64,000 nucleotides of DNA from Streptomyces sp. ISL-10 (GCF_018614575.1 NZ_JAGGOJ010000043.1:1-64000); one strand, 5' to 3'; positions 1 through 8,987 are shown, counted from the stretch's first letter. The notes: generated by a model from the sequence alone, not told the origin. Numbers and translations: made by a program.

Positions 1-189
1 GTAGTCGTCCTTCTTGTCCGACGAGTAGTCGTCCTTCTTGTCGCTGTAGTCGTCCTTCTTGTCACTGCTCGACGAGGAGTGCTCGTCCTTGCTCCAGTCG
101 TCGGCCGTCATCACCGCGTAGGCCGGTCCGGAGATGCTGAGGGCGGCCGTGGCGACGGCCGAGGCGAGCAGAATGCGGGCAGAGCGCAT
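1..189 (-). CDS. Secreted Lys-Asp-Tyr repeat protein, C-terminus off the window
   Basis: The reading frame starts with ATG at 189 and runs off the left edge, giving 63 visible codons. Residues 1-26 look like a signal peptide: a short Arg-containing n-region, a hydrophobic core (ILLASAVATAALSISG), then A-Y-A as a likely signal peptidase I site. The mature part begins with an acidic stretch and then turns into repeats of about 7-8 residues built on D-K-K-D-D-Y-S, of which three are visible. It is probably an exported, highly charged, low-complexity protein. I do not recognise a family, and the length and any anchor lie outside the window. A purine-rich GGAAAGG lies just upstream of the ATG. Confidence 0.72.
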   Translation of the reverse strand, partial: MRSARILLASAVATAALSISGPAYAVMTADDWSKDEHSSSSSDKKDDYSDKKDDYSSDKKDDY

Positions 190-511
190 GGTGAGCCTTT
201 CCTTCCGCCGCGACTGCGAGGGCCGACACGTCACCGGCCCGTCTGGATCGCAGTGGCGACGTGATCAACCGTCAGCCCAATCGCGAGCGCTCACCACCGG
301 AGAGCACGGCATGCGGGCGACATCATGGGCCCGATGAGTGACGTCGGCTCGATTTTCACCCGGGGGGCCGCACGCCACGGGTGGTCCAGGTTTGACCTCC
401 CGTCACGGCGGTCCGGCCGGTCGCCGGGCTGCTGTGCCCCCCGCCCGGACGGGCGGCCGACGGCAGCGTTCACGTCGCGCCGGGCGGGCTGGCTGGCTGC
501 AGCGCCTGCGT
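190..511. other. Gene-free stretch
   Basis: These 322 bases separate two leftward genes. They should hold the promoter of the repeat protein at the left edge. I see no ORF with convincing codon bias, and no strong hairpin or recognisable operator. Confidence 0.5.
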
Positions 512-1456
512 TCACCTCACGCGCCGCCCCAGCGTGTCCACCGCGGCGATCACCCGGTCCCAGAACCTGGCGGCGTCCAGGGCCACCGCCACCCGCGCGT
601 TCACGGGCCGGCCGGTGTATCCGTGCAGGTCCACCACGGTCGCCCCGCGGGTGTACCGCCCGCTCAGCTCGACGGCGACATGGGCGTCCACGCAGCGCAC
701 GGTCTCCGGGTCGATGACGCGGGCCACGGCCACGGGATCGTGCACCGGTGGGGCGGTGAAGCCCCACAGCTGCCGGTACGTGGATGCGAAGTAGGTCAGC
801 AACTCGGCGCAGATCCGGGAGAGTTCGGTGCCGAGAGCCTCCAGGCGGGCCAGCACCTCGGGCGTGGCGAGCGCCTGGTGGGTGACATTGAGCCCGCACA
901 TGGTGACCGGCACACCGCTGCCGAGGACGATGTCCGCGGCCTCGGGGTCGACGTACACGTTGAACTCCGCTGCAGGGGTTCTGTTGCCGCGTTCGGTGGA
1001 GCCGCCCATGAACACGATCTCCCGGATGTGCGCCGCGGCGTCCGGGTACCGCGTGAGCAGCAGTGCCACGTTGGTGAGCGGTCCGGTGGGGACGAGGGTG
1101 ACCGGTTCCGGATGCTCGGCCAGGATGCGGTGCATGAGCTCCACGGCGTGCTCCGGGACGATGTCCACGGCCGGGTCCGGGAACCGCGGACCGTCGAGTC
1201 CCGATTCGCCGTGCACGTCGTCAGCGACCGTCAGCGGCCGCACCAGCGGCCTGGCGCAGCCCGCCGCGACGGGAACGCCGGTGATGCCCGCGACGGTGCA
1301 GACCCTGCGGGCGTTGAGCGTCGTCTTCTCGAGGGTCTGGTTGCCGGCGACGGTGGTGATCGCGAGGAGCTCGACCGCCGGATCCCCTGCGGCGAGCATG
1401 ACAGCGACGGCATCGTCGTGCCCGGGGTCGCAGTCGATGATGACGGGGACGGGCAC
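512..1456 (-). CDS. Inosine/uridine-preferring nucleoside hydrolase
   Basis: A 314-residue protein of the IUNH family, which hydrolyses the N-glycosidic bond of ribonucleosides to free base and ribose for purine/pyrimidine salvage in the cytoplasm. The N-terminal signature I-I-D-C-D-P-G-H-D-D supplies the aspartates that bind Ca2+ and activate water. A second family signature, P-P-V-H-D-P-V-A, lies in the C-terminal third. The frame is open far upstream, but GTG at 1456 is chosen because GAGGAG sits 4 nt before it and homology begins right there. Length fits the family (about 310-330). Base preference cannot be predicted from the sequence. Confidence 0.88.
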   Translation of the reverse strand: MPVPVIIDCDPGHDDAVAVMLAAGDPAVELLAITTVAGNQTLEKTTLNARRVCTVAGITGVPVAAGCARPLVRPLTVADDVHGESGLDGPRFPDPAVDIVPEHAVELMHRILAEHPEPVTLVPTGPLTNVALLLTRYPDAAAHIREIVFMGGSTERGNRTPAAEFNVYVDPEAADIVLGSGVPVTMCGLNVTHQALATPEVLARLEALGTELSRICAELLTYFASTYRQLWGFTAPPVHDPVAVARVIDPETVRCVDAHVAVELSGRYTRGATVVDLHGYTGRPVNARVAVALDAARFWDRVIAAVDTLGRRVR

Positions 1457-1663
1457 GGCTCTCCTCGGCTTCCGGGGACGTGAAAATCCAGTCTCCTCCC
1501 GCCCTGCCGCGCTTCCCACTCTCCGGCGGCCGGGAGTTCCGCGCGGCGCGCACGCGTGGTTACGGGTGAACGGACATGCATTTACACTGACCGTCACCGA
1601 AATGTGCCATGACCTGGCAGAACGTTGCCCCGGAGACCGTCCGGGCAGTTGGGAGCGCCCCCG

Positions 1664-2389
1664 GTGTTCTATTACGTGCTCAAATACGTCCTTCTGGGGC
1701 CGCTGCTGCGGCTGCTGTTCCGCCCCAGGATCGAGGGACTGGAGCACATTCCCGCCGAGGGTGCGGCGATCGTCGCAGGCAACCATCTGTCGTTCTCCGA
1801 CCACTTCCTGATGCCGGCGATCCTCAACCGGCGCATCACCTTCCTGGCGAAGGCGGAGTACTTCACCGGGCCTGGCGTCAGGGGCCGGCTGACCGCCGCG
1901 TTCTTCCGCAGCGCCGGGCAGATCCCGGTGGACCGCTCCGGCAAGGAGGCCGGGCAGGCGGCCATCCGGGAGGGGCTCGGGGTGCTGAACAAGGGCGAGT
2001 TGCTGGGCATCTACCCGGAGGGAACCCGTTCGCACGACGGCCGGCTCTACAAGGGCAAGGTCGGTGTCGCGGTGATGGCGCTCAGGGCCGGTGTGCCGGT
2101 GGTGCCGTGCGCGATGGTGGGCACGTTCGAGATCCAGCCGCCCGGACAGGTGCTGCCGAAGATCAAGCGGGTCACGGTCCGCTTCGGCGAGCCGCTGGAC
2201 TTCTCGCGGTACGCGGGGATGGAGAACGAGAAGGCGGCGATCCGCGCGGTCACGGACGAGATCATGTACGCCATCCTGGAACTGTCGGGACAGGAGTACG
2301 TGGACCGGTACGCGGCGGAGGTCAAGGCGGAGCAGCAGGAGCTGGAGCAGCAGCGGCCGAAGAGGTTCCCGCCGCGGCGGAACTGCTAG
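1664..2389 (+). CDS. 1-acylglycerol-3-phosphate O-acyltransferase family protein (PlsC-like)
   Basis: A 241-residue PlsC-fold acyltransferase, expected at the inner face of the membrane transferring acyl groups to lysophosphatidate in phospholipid synthesis. The N-terminus is hydrophobic (YYVLKYVLLGPLLRLLF). The catalytic N-H-x-S-x-x-D motif is present as A-G-N-H-L-S-F-S-D-H near residue 39, and the substrate-binding E-G-T-R-S block follows at about residue 112. GTG at 1664 is preferred over an upstream in-frame ATG at 1625 because a GGGAG lies just before it and similarity starts at F-Y-Y-V-L. It is transcribed away from the nucleoside hydrolase. Streptomyces carry several paralogues, so the exact acceptor lipid is uncertain. 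Confidence 0.85.
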   Translation: MFYYVLKYVLLGPLLRLLFRPRIEGLEHIPAEGAAIVAGNHLSFSDHFLMPAILNRRITFLAKAEYFTGPGVRGRLTAAFFRSAGQIPVDRSGKEAGQAAIREGLGVLNKGELLGIYPEGTRSHDGRLYKGKVGVAVMALRAGVPVVPCAMVGTFEIQPPGQVLPKIKRVTVRFGEPLDFSRYAGMENEKAAIRAVTDEIMYAILELSGQEYVDRYAAEVKAEQQELEQQRPKRFPPRRNC

Positions 2390-2541
2390 TCCCCTCCCGG
2401 CAGGCTGTGCCCTGTCACGCCGCCTGTCCTCCCTCAGCCTTCGGCATGGCAGGTGCCCCAGCACCGGGAGACGCTCCGTGACGGGCAGACATCGCCGGTC
2501 GCGGCAGTGGGAAGCCGTCGGCCGCACCGGGCGCGGAAAAA

Positions 2542-2564
2542 GGGCGGCCGGTGTCCGGCCGCCC
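2542..2564 (-). terminator. Rho-independent terminator of tap
   Basis: A perfect 10-bp GC stem (GGGCGGCCGG / CCGGCCGCCC) with a 3-nt loop. On the minus strand it is followed directly by TTTTT, which makes it an intrinsic terminator 20 nt downstream of the tap stop codon. It also lies between tap and the convergent acyltransferase gene and may stop both. Confidence 0.85.
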
Positions 2565-2584
2565 CTCTTCGTACGCCTGTGTCC

Positions 2585-4162
2585 TTACGGCTTCGGCGAG
2601 GCGTGCGGCGCGCACGTCACGTCGCGGCTGTCCAACGTGCCGCTGAGCAGATAGGCGTCGACGCGGTCGTTGACGCACGGGTTGGCCAGACCGGTCACAC
2701 CGTGCGATCCGGCGTCCTTCTCGATGATCAGGCGCGAGCCCTTGAGCCGCCTGTGCAGCTCGACGGCGCCCTCGAACGGGGTCGCGGCGTCACGGGTGGC
2801 CTGCACGATGAGCACCGGCGGCAGGCCCTTGCGGGTGCGCACCTCGAGGGGGGTCTGCTGCTTGGTGGACCAGGTCGCGCACGGCAGGTTCATCCAGGCG
2901 TTGGCCCACGTCATGAAGGGGTGGTCGCGGTGGAGCCGGGTGTTGTCGCGGTCCCACCTCTTCCAGCTGGTGGGCCACTTGGCGTCCGCGCACTCGACGG
3001 CGGTGTAGACCGCGTTGCCGTTCTCGGAGCGGATGTTGCCCGCGGTGTCCGACAGATCGGGCGCGGCGGCGTCGACCAGCACCTGGGTGTCACCGGCAAG
3101 GTACTTGCTCCAGGTCCGGGCGACGGGCACCCAGGAGGAGTCGTAGTACGGCGCGCTCTGGAAGAAGCCGATGAGTTCGGCCGGACCGACGACCCCGCCG
3201 ATCGGGCTCTCCTTCGCGGCGGCCCGCAGCTTCACCCACTGGGCCTCGACCTTCTCGGGGGTGTCGCCGATGTGGAAGGTGGCGTCGTTCTTCGCGACCC
3301 AGTTCTTCCAGTCGTCCCAGCGCATCTGGAACGCGACGTCCTGGTCCAGGTTCGCCTGGTACCAGATCTTCTCCCGCGAGGGATTGACGACGCTGTCGAC
3401 GATCATCCGGCGGATGTGGCCGGGGAACAGCGTCGCGTACACCGCGCCGAGGTAGGTGCCGTAGGAGACGCCCAGGTAGTTGAGCTTCTCCTCGCCGAGT
3501 GCGGCCCGGATGACGTCCAGGTCGCGTGCGGTGTTGGGCGTGGTCATGTGCGGCAGCATCCAGCCGCTGCGCTCCGCGCAGCCGTCCGCGTACTCGGCGG
3601 CGAGCTTGCGCTGGGCGCGCTTGTCGGCCTCGCTGTCGGGCACCGGGTCGAGCTTCGGCGCCTTGACGAACTCCTGTGGGTCGACACAGGAGATGGGCGT
3701 GGAGTGGCCGACGCCGCGCGGGTCGAAGCCGACGAAGTCGTACGCCTTCGCGGTCTTGGCCCACAGCGGGTTCTTGCCGGTGACCCGGACCGGGAAGCGC
3801 ATGCCCGAACCGCCGGGGCCGCCCGGGTTGTAGATGAGGGCGCCCTGGCGCTCGTCCTTGGCGCCGGTGTTGCCGATGCGGTCGACGGCGAGCTTGATCT
3901 GCTTGCCGTCGGGCCGGCTGTAGTCCAGCGGGACGGTCACCCAGCCGCACTGGATGGGCTTGGCGAGCCCCCAGTCCTCCGGGCAGTCCGCCCAGTCGAT
4001 GCCCTGCTTGGCCGCCCGCTCCGCGGCGATGCGTGCGCCACGGGCCTCGGACCAGCCCTGGTCACGGCTGTCGGCGCTGGCGATCGGTGTCGCGATCGCA
4101 CCCGCGATGAGTGTGCCCGCTATCAGAGTGCCGGCCGAGCCGAGCACTGCTGTGCGTATCAC
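2585..4162 (-). CDS. tap: Secreted tripeptidyl aminopeptidase (S33 alpha/beta hydrolase)
   Basis: A 525-residue exported serine peptidase that removes tripeptides from the N-termini of extracellular proteins. The first ~30 residues form a signal peptide (I-R-T, then a long Leu/Ala/Gly core, ending P-I-A-S-A). The oxyanion-region P-R-G-V-G-H-S precedes the nucleophile elbow G-V-S-Y-G at about residue 232. The C-terminal TAP-like domain supplies the acid (R-D-A-A-T-P) and histidine (G-S-H-G-V). The GTG start at 4162 has a strong GGGGGAGG seven nt upstream. It ends in a clear terminator. In S. coelicolor, as I recall, tap also lies next to the urease genes, which supports the name. Confidence 0.9.
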   Translation of the reverse strand: MIRTAVLGSAGTLIAGTLIAGAIATPIASADSRDQGWSEARGARIAAERAAKQGIDWADCPEDWGLAKPIQCGWVTVPLDYSRPDGKQIKLAVDRIGNTGAKDERQGALIYNPGGPGGSGMRFPVRVTGKNPLWAKTAKAYDFVGFDPRGVGHSTPISCVDPQEFVKAPKLDPVPDSEADKRAQRKLAAEYADGCAERSGWMLPHMTTPNTARDLDVIRAALGEEKLNYLGVSYGTYLGAVYATLFPGHIRRMIVDSVVNPSREKIWYQANLDQDVAFQMRWDDWKNWVAKNDATFHIGDTPEKVEAQWVKLRAAAKESPIGGVVGPAELIGFFQSAPYYDSSWVPVARTWSKYLAGDTQVLVDAAAPDLSDTAGNIRSENGNAVYTAVECADAKWPTSWKRWDRDNTRLHRDHPFMTWANAWMNLPCATWSTKQQTPLEVRTRKGLPPVLIVQATRDAATPFEGAVELHRRLKGSRLIIEKDAGSHGVTGLANPCVNDRVDAYLLSGTLDSRDVTCAPHASPKP

Positions 4163-4284
4163 GTGGAGCCTCCCCCTGCTGCTTGCTGTCGTCAGGTCCC
4201 GGGGATCCTTTCGTCAACGGGGCAGCGGCGAACAGCCCGTACCGTTGTTCTTTACCGAACCAATAACCGGTGACCGGCTTCCGC

Positions 4285-5034
4285 TCAGCGGTGCAGGTCC
4301 GGCGCGGCCGCGGCCAGCCCTTCGTCGAGCAGTCGGCGCAGGGCACGGGCATCCGAGGCAACGGCCGTGACCAGGACGGCAGTTCCGGCCAGCGGGGTGA
4401 GGACGGCGGTCGGGCCGAGCGGCCGCGGTGCCAGCGGCCTGTCCGCGTACGCCGGGTCCACGACGAGGAGTTGGCCGACGGCCCGGTGCCCGGCGAGCAC
4501 GGCGGGGCCGTCCCAGCCGCCCGGCGCGCCGGGTCCGCAGGCCAGTTCCGTGTCGAGCAGGGGGCGTCCCGCACGGCGCACGGTGAGGCGGGTCATGAGA
4601 GTGCCCGGCTGTTCGCCATGGCGGCCGAGAATCTGCTCCTCGCGCAGCACCAAGCGTGCGCCGGGGGCGAGTTCGGCGCGGGTGCGCAGGTGCAGGAGGC
4701 TGCCCCGGGCGGCGACAAGCTGCTCGGGCAGCCAGTGCAGTACGGCGTCCTCCCCCACCGTCAGGGTGACGTCGTAGCGGGCGTGCTCCGCGGTGGGCCC
4801 GGGCAGCGCGATCGTCGCGGCGGCCGAGTCCACGGTGAGCCGGGCCCCTTCGCACACCTCTGCCTCGATCGCGAGCCGGTCGCCGCCGAGCGGCGCGCTC
4901 ATCGCGCCGACGACAGTGACCTTGTGGCCCGGTCCTGTCGGACGGGTGCGGCGCAGGGCGAGCGGCCCGTCGCTGACGAGGACGGGCAGACCGGTCCGGT
5001 CGGCGACGATCCGGGCCGTGGCCTCGATGCTCAT
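4285..5034 (-). CDS. ureD: Urease accessory protein UreD (UreH)
   Basis: A 249-residue UreD scaffold protein, the last gene of the urease operon. UreD binds apo-urease and recruits UreF and UreG for delivery of CO2 and nickel to the active site. Family features include the early block G-A-M-S-A-P-L-G-G-D and the conserved L-P-E-Q-L at mid-length. It starts 9 nt after the ureG stop, so it is cotranscribed. The protein is Ala/Arg-rich, as usual for actinomycete UreD. It is placed at the distal end of the operon rather than first, as is common in Streptomyces. Confidence 0.9.
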   Translation of the reverse strand: MSIEATARIVADRTGLPVLVSDGPLALRRTRPTGPGHKVTVVGAMSAPLGGDRLAIEAEVCEGARLTVDSAAATIALPGPTAEHARYDVTLTVGEDAVLHWLPEQLVAARGSLLHLRTRAELAPGARLVLREEQILGRHGEQPGTLMTRLTVRRAGRPLLDTELACGPGAPGGWDGPAVLAGHRAVGQLLVVDPAYADRPLAPRPLGPTAVLTPLAGTAVLVTAVASDARALRRLLDEGLAAAAPDLHR

Positions 5035-5043
5035 CCGGCGCGC

Positions 5044-5727
5044 TCAGGCGGTCCAGGCGGCGAGCTGCGCCCGTACCCAGTCGGCGACCGGGCGGACGCC
5101 GTCGGCCTCGCGCAACGAGGTGAAGACGACCGGGAGTTCGCCGCGCTGCTGCTCGGCGTCGCGGGCCATGCGGGCGAGGTCGGAGCCGACGTACGGCGCG
5201 AGGTCGGTCTTGTTGACGACGAGCAGGTCGGCCGTGGTGACTCCGGGCCCGCCCTTGCGCGGGATGTCGTCACCCCCGGCGACGTCGATCACAAAGATCT
5301 GGGCGTCGACGAGTCCCTTGGAGAAGGTGGCGGTGAGGTTGTCGCCGCCGGACTCGACGAGGACGAGGTCGAGCGGGCCGACGCCGTCCTCCAGGTCCTC
5401 CACGGCTTCGAGGTTGGCGGAGATGTCGTCACGGATCGCGGTGTGCGGGCAGGCGCCGGTCTCGACGGCCTGGATGCGTTCGGGCGGCAGCACGGCGTTG
5501 CGCAGCAGGAACTCCGCGTCCTCCCGGGTGTAGATGTCGTTGGTGACGACCGCGATGGAGAACTGGTCGCGCAGGGCGGTGCACAGCGCGGCGACGGTGG
5601 CCGTCTTGCCGGAGCCGACGGGGCCGCCGAGCCCGATGCGCAGGGCGCGCCGTGCGCCGTCGGGGCGCATGGCGTCGGCGCCGACGGCAGAGGCGCCGGC
5701 TTCGTCGTGGCGGTGGTCGAGGTGCAT
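5044..5727 (-). CDS. ureG: Urease accessory GTPase UreG
   Basis: A 227-residue SIMIBI-class GTPase that couples GTP hydrolysis to nickel insertion into urease. The P-loop G-G-P-V-G-S-G-K-T is at about residue 37. The conserved T-N-D-I-Y-T and the metal-binding C-P-H (E-T-G-A-C-P-H-T) motif that receives nickel are present, as are E-S-G-G-D-N-L and the guanine-specific N-K-T-D-L. The short N-terminus contains a His-rich tract (H-L-D-H-R-H-D), typical of actinobacterial UreG and plausibly compensating for the missing ureE. ATG at 5727 has AAGGAG upstream; longer in-frame extensions lack support. Confidence 0.95.
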   Translation of the reverse strand: MHLDHRHDEAGASAVGADAMRPDGARRALRIGLGGPVGSGKTATVAALCTALRDQFSIAVVTNDIYTREDAEFLLRNAVLPPERIQAVETGACPHTAIRDDISANLEAVEDLEDGVGPLDLVLVESGGDNLTATFSKGLVDAQIFVIDVAGGDDIPRKGGPGVTTADLLVVNKTDLAPYVGSDLARMARDAEQQRGELPVVFTSLREADGVRPVADWVRAQLAAWTA

Positions 5728-5753
5728 GGGGCGCGGCTCCTTGGTGCGGGGTT

Positions 5754-6416
5754 CTAGGACGCGAAGAGGCGTACGGGCCAGGCCGCGTGCTGCTCGGCGG
5801 TGATGTCGAGGAGCGGGGCCGACGCGGCCGGGAGGGCGTCCATTCCTTCCCGGGCGGCGCCGGTGGCGCGTTCGGCGACGGCGTCCATCTCGGGCGCGAG
5901 GCGGGCGAGCACCGCCGTGGCCTGGAACGGATCGAGGCTGAGCAGCCGTACGGCGGCGGTGGCCGGGCCGCTGACGGTCTCGTAGACGACGCAGTGTGCG
6001 GCGTCGTCCGGTCCGAGCCCTGCCGCGCGGGCGGCGGTGCCGAGCACGATCGGCTGATGCGTTCCCCGGGGGAACACGGCTGCCAGCGCGTCGAGTTCGG
6101 GGCCTGGCCAGGCGGCGCGTGCGGCGCGCATCATCTGCCGTCCGAGCTTGCGCGCGGCGGCCCGCAGGGCGGGCGAGGGCGTGCGCGCGTCGGCGGCGCG
6201 GTCGAGTTCGGCGGGGTCGTGGCCGAGAGCGGCGGCGGCTGCGAGCGCGGCGGAGGTGAGGCCGGTGGTGTGCAGCCGGCCCCGGCAGAAGTGTTCGAGG
6301 TCCTGTGCGTCCCGGATCCGCCCCTCCCTTACGGCCGGCTCGGCGCCTCCCGAGTGCGCGTGCCCGCCGGCGGGGAAACGCCCGTCGGCCAGCACGAGCA
6401 GCGCGGCGCGGCTCAT
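5754..6416 (-). CDS. ureF: Urease accessory protein UreF
   Basis: A 220-residue all-helical UreF, which bridges UreD and UreG in the activation complex. The opening L-V-L-A-D-G-R-F-P-A-G-G-H-A-H-S-G-G block is diagnostic. A large alanine content and the mid-protein G-R-Q-M-M-R-A segment fit the family. It lies 100 nt downstream of ureC and 26 nt upstream of ureG. The ribosome site before ATG 6416 is weak (GGGTGG), so translation may rely on coupling or on lower expression than the structural subunits. Confidence 0.9.
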   Translation of the reverse strand: MSRAALLVLADGRFPAGGHAHSGGAEPAVREGRIRDAQDLEHFCRGRLHTTGLTSAALAAAAALGHDPAELDRAADARTPSPALRAAARKLGRQMMRAARAAWPGPELDALAAVFPRGTHQPIVLGTAARAAGLGPDDAAHCVVYETVSGPATAAVRLLSLDPFQATAVLARLAPEMDAVAERATGAAREGMDALPAASAPLLDITAEQHAAWPVRLFAS

Positions 6417-6516
6417 GGGCCACCCGCCCCGGCGGCACCGAAGCCCTCGGCCGACGGGCTCGCGGCGCCGGGCGGCGCCGGGCGCCGTGACGCCTGTGTT
6501 GTCGTCGGTGCGCGCA

Positions 6517-8238
6517 TCAGAAGAGGAAGTACCGCTGGGCCATGGGAAGTTCGGCGGCGGGCGCGGGTTCGATCCGCTCGCCGTCGACGGTCACCGTGAA
6601 CGTGTCCGCGTCGACCTCCACCCGCGGCAGCGCGTCGTTCTCCCGCATGTCCGCCTTGGTGACCCGCCGGGTGCTCGTGATGGGTACGAACTTCTTGGCC
6701 ACCCCGAGCCGTTCCGGCAGGTCGTCCTCGATCGCCGCCCGGGCGACGAAGTTGAACGATCCGTGCGCGGCCGCGCGCCCCAGTGCGCCGAACATCGGCC
6801 GTGGCAGCACCGGCTGCGGCGTGGGGATGGAGGCGTTGGCGTCGCCCATCTGCGCGTAGGCGATCTGGCCGCCCTTGAGGACGAGCTGGGGCTTCACCCC
6901 GAAGAACGCCGGGTCCCACAGCACCAGATCGGCAAGCTTTCCGGTCTCGACCGACCCGACCTCGTGGCCGATGCCCTGTGCGACCGCCGGGTTGATCGTG
7001 TATTTGGCGACATAGCGACGCACCCGGTGGTTGTCGGCACGCCCGTCACCGGGCAGCGCGCCGCGCCGCTTCTTCATCACGTGCGCGGTCTGCCAGGTCC
7101 GCAGGATCACCTCGCCGATGCGTCCCATGGCCTGCGAGTCCGAGGAGACGATCGAGATGGCGCCGAGGTCGTGCAGGACGTCCTCGGCCGCGATGGTGGA
7201 GGGCCGGATGCGGGACTCGGCGAAGGCCAGATCCTCCGGCACGGCGGGGTTGAGGTGATGGCAGACCATCAGCATGTCGAGGTGTTCCTCGATGGTGTTG
7301 ACGGTGTGCGGCCGGGTCGGATTGGTGGAGCTGGGCAGCACATGCGGTTCGGACACCACGGTGATGATGTCGGGCGCGTGGCCACCGCCCGCACCTTCGG
7401 TGTGGTACGCGTGGACGGTGCGGCCCGCGATCGCCGCGAGCGTGTCCCCGACGAATCCGGCCTCGTTCAAGGTGTCCGTGTGCAGGGCGAGCTGGGCACC
7501 GGTCTCGTCGCAGACGTTCAGGCAGGCGTCGATGACGGCCGGGGTTGCACCCCAGTCCTCGTGGATCTTGAACCCGAGCGCCCCGCCGCGCAGCTGGGAG
7601 TGCAGGGCCTCGCGCGACATCGTGTTGCCCTTGCCGAGCAGGCCGATGTTGACGGGGTAGGTGTCCAGCGCCTCGAACATCCGGGCGAGATGCCACGGTC
7701 CGGGCGTGATGGTGGTGGCCTTGGTGCCCTCGGCCGGCCCGGTGCCGCCGCCGACCAGGGTGGTGACGCCCGTCGCGAGGGCCTGGTCGACGAGCGTCGG
7801 CGAGATGAAGTGGACATGGGCGTCGACCGCCCCCGCCGTCACGATCTTGCCGTTGCCCGCGATGACCTCGGTCTCCGGCCCGATGACGAGATCGGGGTGG
7901 ACGCCGTCCATGGTGTCCGGGTTGCCGGCCTTGCCGATGCCGGTGACACGGCCCTCCCTGATGCCGATGTCGGCCTTGACGATGCCCCAGTGGTCGATGA
8001 CGACGGCGCCGGTGATCACAGTGTCGGGCGCTCCGTCGGCCCGTGTCGCACGGGACTGCCCCATCGACTCCCGGATCACCTTGCCGCCGCCGAACACGGC
8101 CTCGTCGCCTGATCGTCCGGGGCCGCCGGAGCGGTCCTCCTCGATCTCGACGAGCAGATCGGTGTCGGCGAGCCGGATGCGGTCGCCGGTGGTGGGCCCG
8201 AAGAGATCCGCGTACACGGCGCGGTCCAGCTCAGCCAT
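6517..8238 (-). CDS. ureC: Urease alpha subunit UreC
   Basis: A 573-residue catalytic subunit that hydrolyses urea to ammonia and carbamate at a dinuclear nickel site. Nickel ligands are visible in G-A-V-D-A-H-V-H-F and in later His motifs. The carbamylated lysine lies in G-F-K-I-H-E-D-W-G. The mobile-flap cysteine/histidine segment is V-C-H-H-L, close to the catalytic region R-I-R-P-S-T-I-A-A-E. ATG 8238 has GGAGG upstream and overlaps the end of ureB by 8 nt, so the two are translationally coupled. Full length and intact. Confidence 0.97.
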   Translation of the reverse strand: MAELDRAVYADLFGPTTGDRIRLADTDLLVEIEEDRSGGPGRSGDEAVFGGGKVIRESMGQSRATRADGAPDTVITGAVVIDHWGIVKADIGIREGRVTGIGKAGNPDTMDGVHPDLVIGPETEVIAGNGKIVTAGAVDAHVHFISPTLVDQALATGVTTLVGGGTGPAEGTKATTITPGPWHLARMFEALDTYPVNIGLLGKGNTMSREALHSQLRGGALGFKIHEDWGATPAVIDACLNVCDETGAQLALHTDTLNEAGFVGDTLAAIAGRTVHAYHTEGAGGGHAPDIITVVSEPHVLPSSTNPTRPHTVNTIEEHLDMLMVCHHLNPAVPEDLAFAESRIRPSTIAAEDVLHDLGAISIVSSDSQAMGRIGEVILRTWQTAHVMKKRRGALPGDGRADNHRVRRYVAKYTINPAVAQGIGHEVGSVETGKLADLVLWDPAFFGVKPQLVLKGGQIAYAQMGDANASIPTPQPVLPRPMFGALGRAAAHGSFNFVARAAIEDDLPERLGVAKKFVPITSTRRVTKADMRENDALPRVEVDADTFTVTVDGERIEPAPAAELPMAQRYFLF

Positions 8239-8542
8239 CGAGGTGACCTCCGGTCTCGCCGCGCAGTCCGGCGACGACACGGCGGCCGGCCAGCGCGACG
8301 AGCTCGACGTCGACGGGGATGCCGGGCTCGAACCGTACGGCCGTGCCCGCTGCGATGGCGAGGCGCTTGCCGCGGGCTGCCGCGCGGTCGAACTCAAGGC
8401 CCGGGTTGGCCTCGGCGAAGTGGTAGTGCGAGCCGACCTGGACAGGCCGGTCGGCGGCGTTGACGACGGTGACACGGGTGGTCTCGCGACCCTCGTTGAG
8501 GGCGACGGGCTCGTCGGCGAAGAGGATCTCTCCGGGAATCAT
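8231..8542 (-). CDS. ureB: Urease beta subunit UreB
   Basis: A 103-residue non-catalytic subunit packing against UreC. The N-terminal M-I-P-G-E-I and the central G-S-H-Y-H-F-A-E-A-N motif are diagnostic, followed by R-L-A-I-A-A-G-T-A-V-R-F-E-P-G. AGGGAGA precedes ATG 8542. The gene starts 10 nt after ureA and overlaps ureC by 8 nt. Confidence 0.96.
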   Translation of the reverse strand: MIPGEILFADEPVALNEGRETTRVTVVNAADRPVQVGSHYHFAEANPGLEFDRAAARGKRLAIAAGTAVRFEPGIPVDVELVALAGRRVVAGLRGETGGHLDG

Positions 8543-8552
8543 CGGCTCTCCC

Positions 8553-8855
8553 TCAGACGATCGGGTCGTGGACGGTGACGAGCTTGGTGCCGTCCGGGAA
8601 AGTGGCCTCGACCTGCACGTCGTGGATCATCTCGGGGACGCCGTCCATGACGTCGGCACGGGTGAGCACCTTGCGCCCGGAGACCATCAGCTCGCCCACG
8701 GTGCGCCCGTCGCGGGCGCCTTCGAGGATGTGGGAGGTGATGAGCGCGACGGATTCGGGGTGATTCAGCTTCACGCCGCGCGCCCTGCGCTTCTCGGCCA
8801 CGTCGGCGGCCACATGGATGAGAAGTCGTTCCTGCTCGTGCGGGGAGAGTTGCAC
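8553..8855 (-). CDS. ureA: Urease gamma subunit UreA
   Basis: A 100-residue subunit and first gene of the urease operon. Diagnostic stretches are L-S-P-H-E-Q-E-R-L, G-V-K-L-N-H-P-E-S-V-A and the C-terminal F-P-D-G-T-K-L-V-T-V-H-D-P-I. It starts with GTG at 8855 behind GAGGTGG. The 127-bp upstream region carries an inverted repeat and a possible GlnR site; urease genes are known GlnR targets in streptomycetes, so nitrogen control is likely. Confidence 0.96.
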   Translation of the reverse strand: MQLSPHEQERLLIHVAADVAEKRRARGVKLNHPESVALITSHILEGARDGRTVGELMVSGRKVLTRADVMDGVPEMIHDVQVEATFPDGTKLVTVHDPIV

Positions 8856-8906
8856 GCGTCCACCTCACTGTCGTACCGGCCCGGGGGCGTGTGGGCCCTT
8901 GCCCAC

Positions 8907-8923
8907 GTCAACACTCTGTTGAC
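8907..8923. promoter_or_regulatory. Inverted repeat in the ureA promoter region
   Basis: GTCAAC-actct-GTTGAC, two perfect 6-bp arms with a 5-nt spacer, 52 bp upstream of ureA. The minus strand reads TTGACG through it, so the repeat overlaps a possible -35 box. It could be a repressor site; the binding protein is unknown. Confidence 0.45.
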
Positions 8924-8964
8924 CTGCGCCCGGGATCTCACGACCAGGGGTTGAACGTTAGGAC

Positions 8965-8987
8965 GCGAGTTTTTCCGGCGCGTTAAC
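8965..8987 (-). promoter_or_regulatory. Possible GlnR box upstream of ureA
   Basis: On the minus strand the sequence reads GTTAAC, six bases, GAAAA, close to the GlnR half-site pair gTnAC-n6-GaAAC. The following half sites match poorly. It touches the end of the TetR gene. Proposed from the consensus and the known GlnR control of urease in Streptomyces. Confidence 0.3.

Noticed and set aside
2453..4273. Long rightward open frame antisense to tap
   Set aside because: It mirrors tap codon for codon, has no ribosome site and reads as Val/Gly/Arg-rich text typical of GC-rich antisense frames.
6560..6580. GGTTCGATCC resembling a tRNA T-loop
   Set aside because: It lies within ureC coding sequence and no acceptor or anticodon arms flank it.
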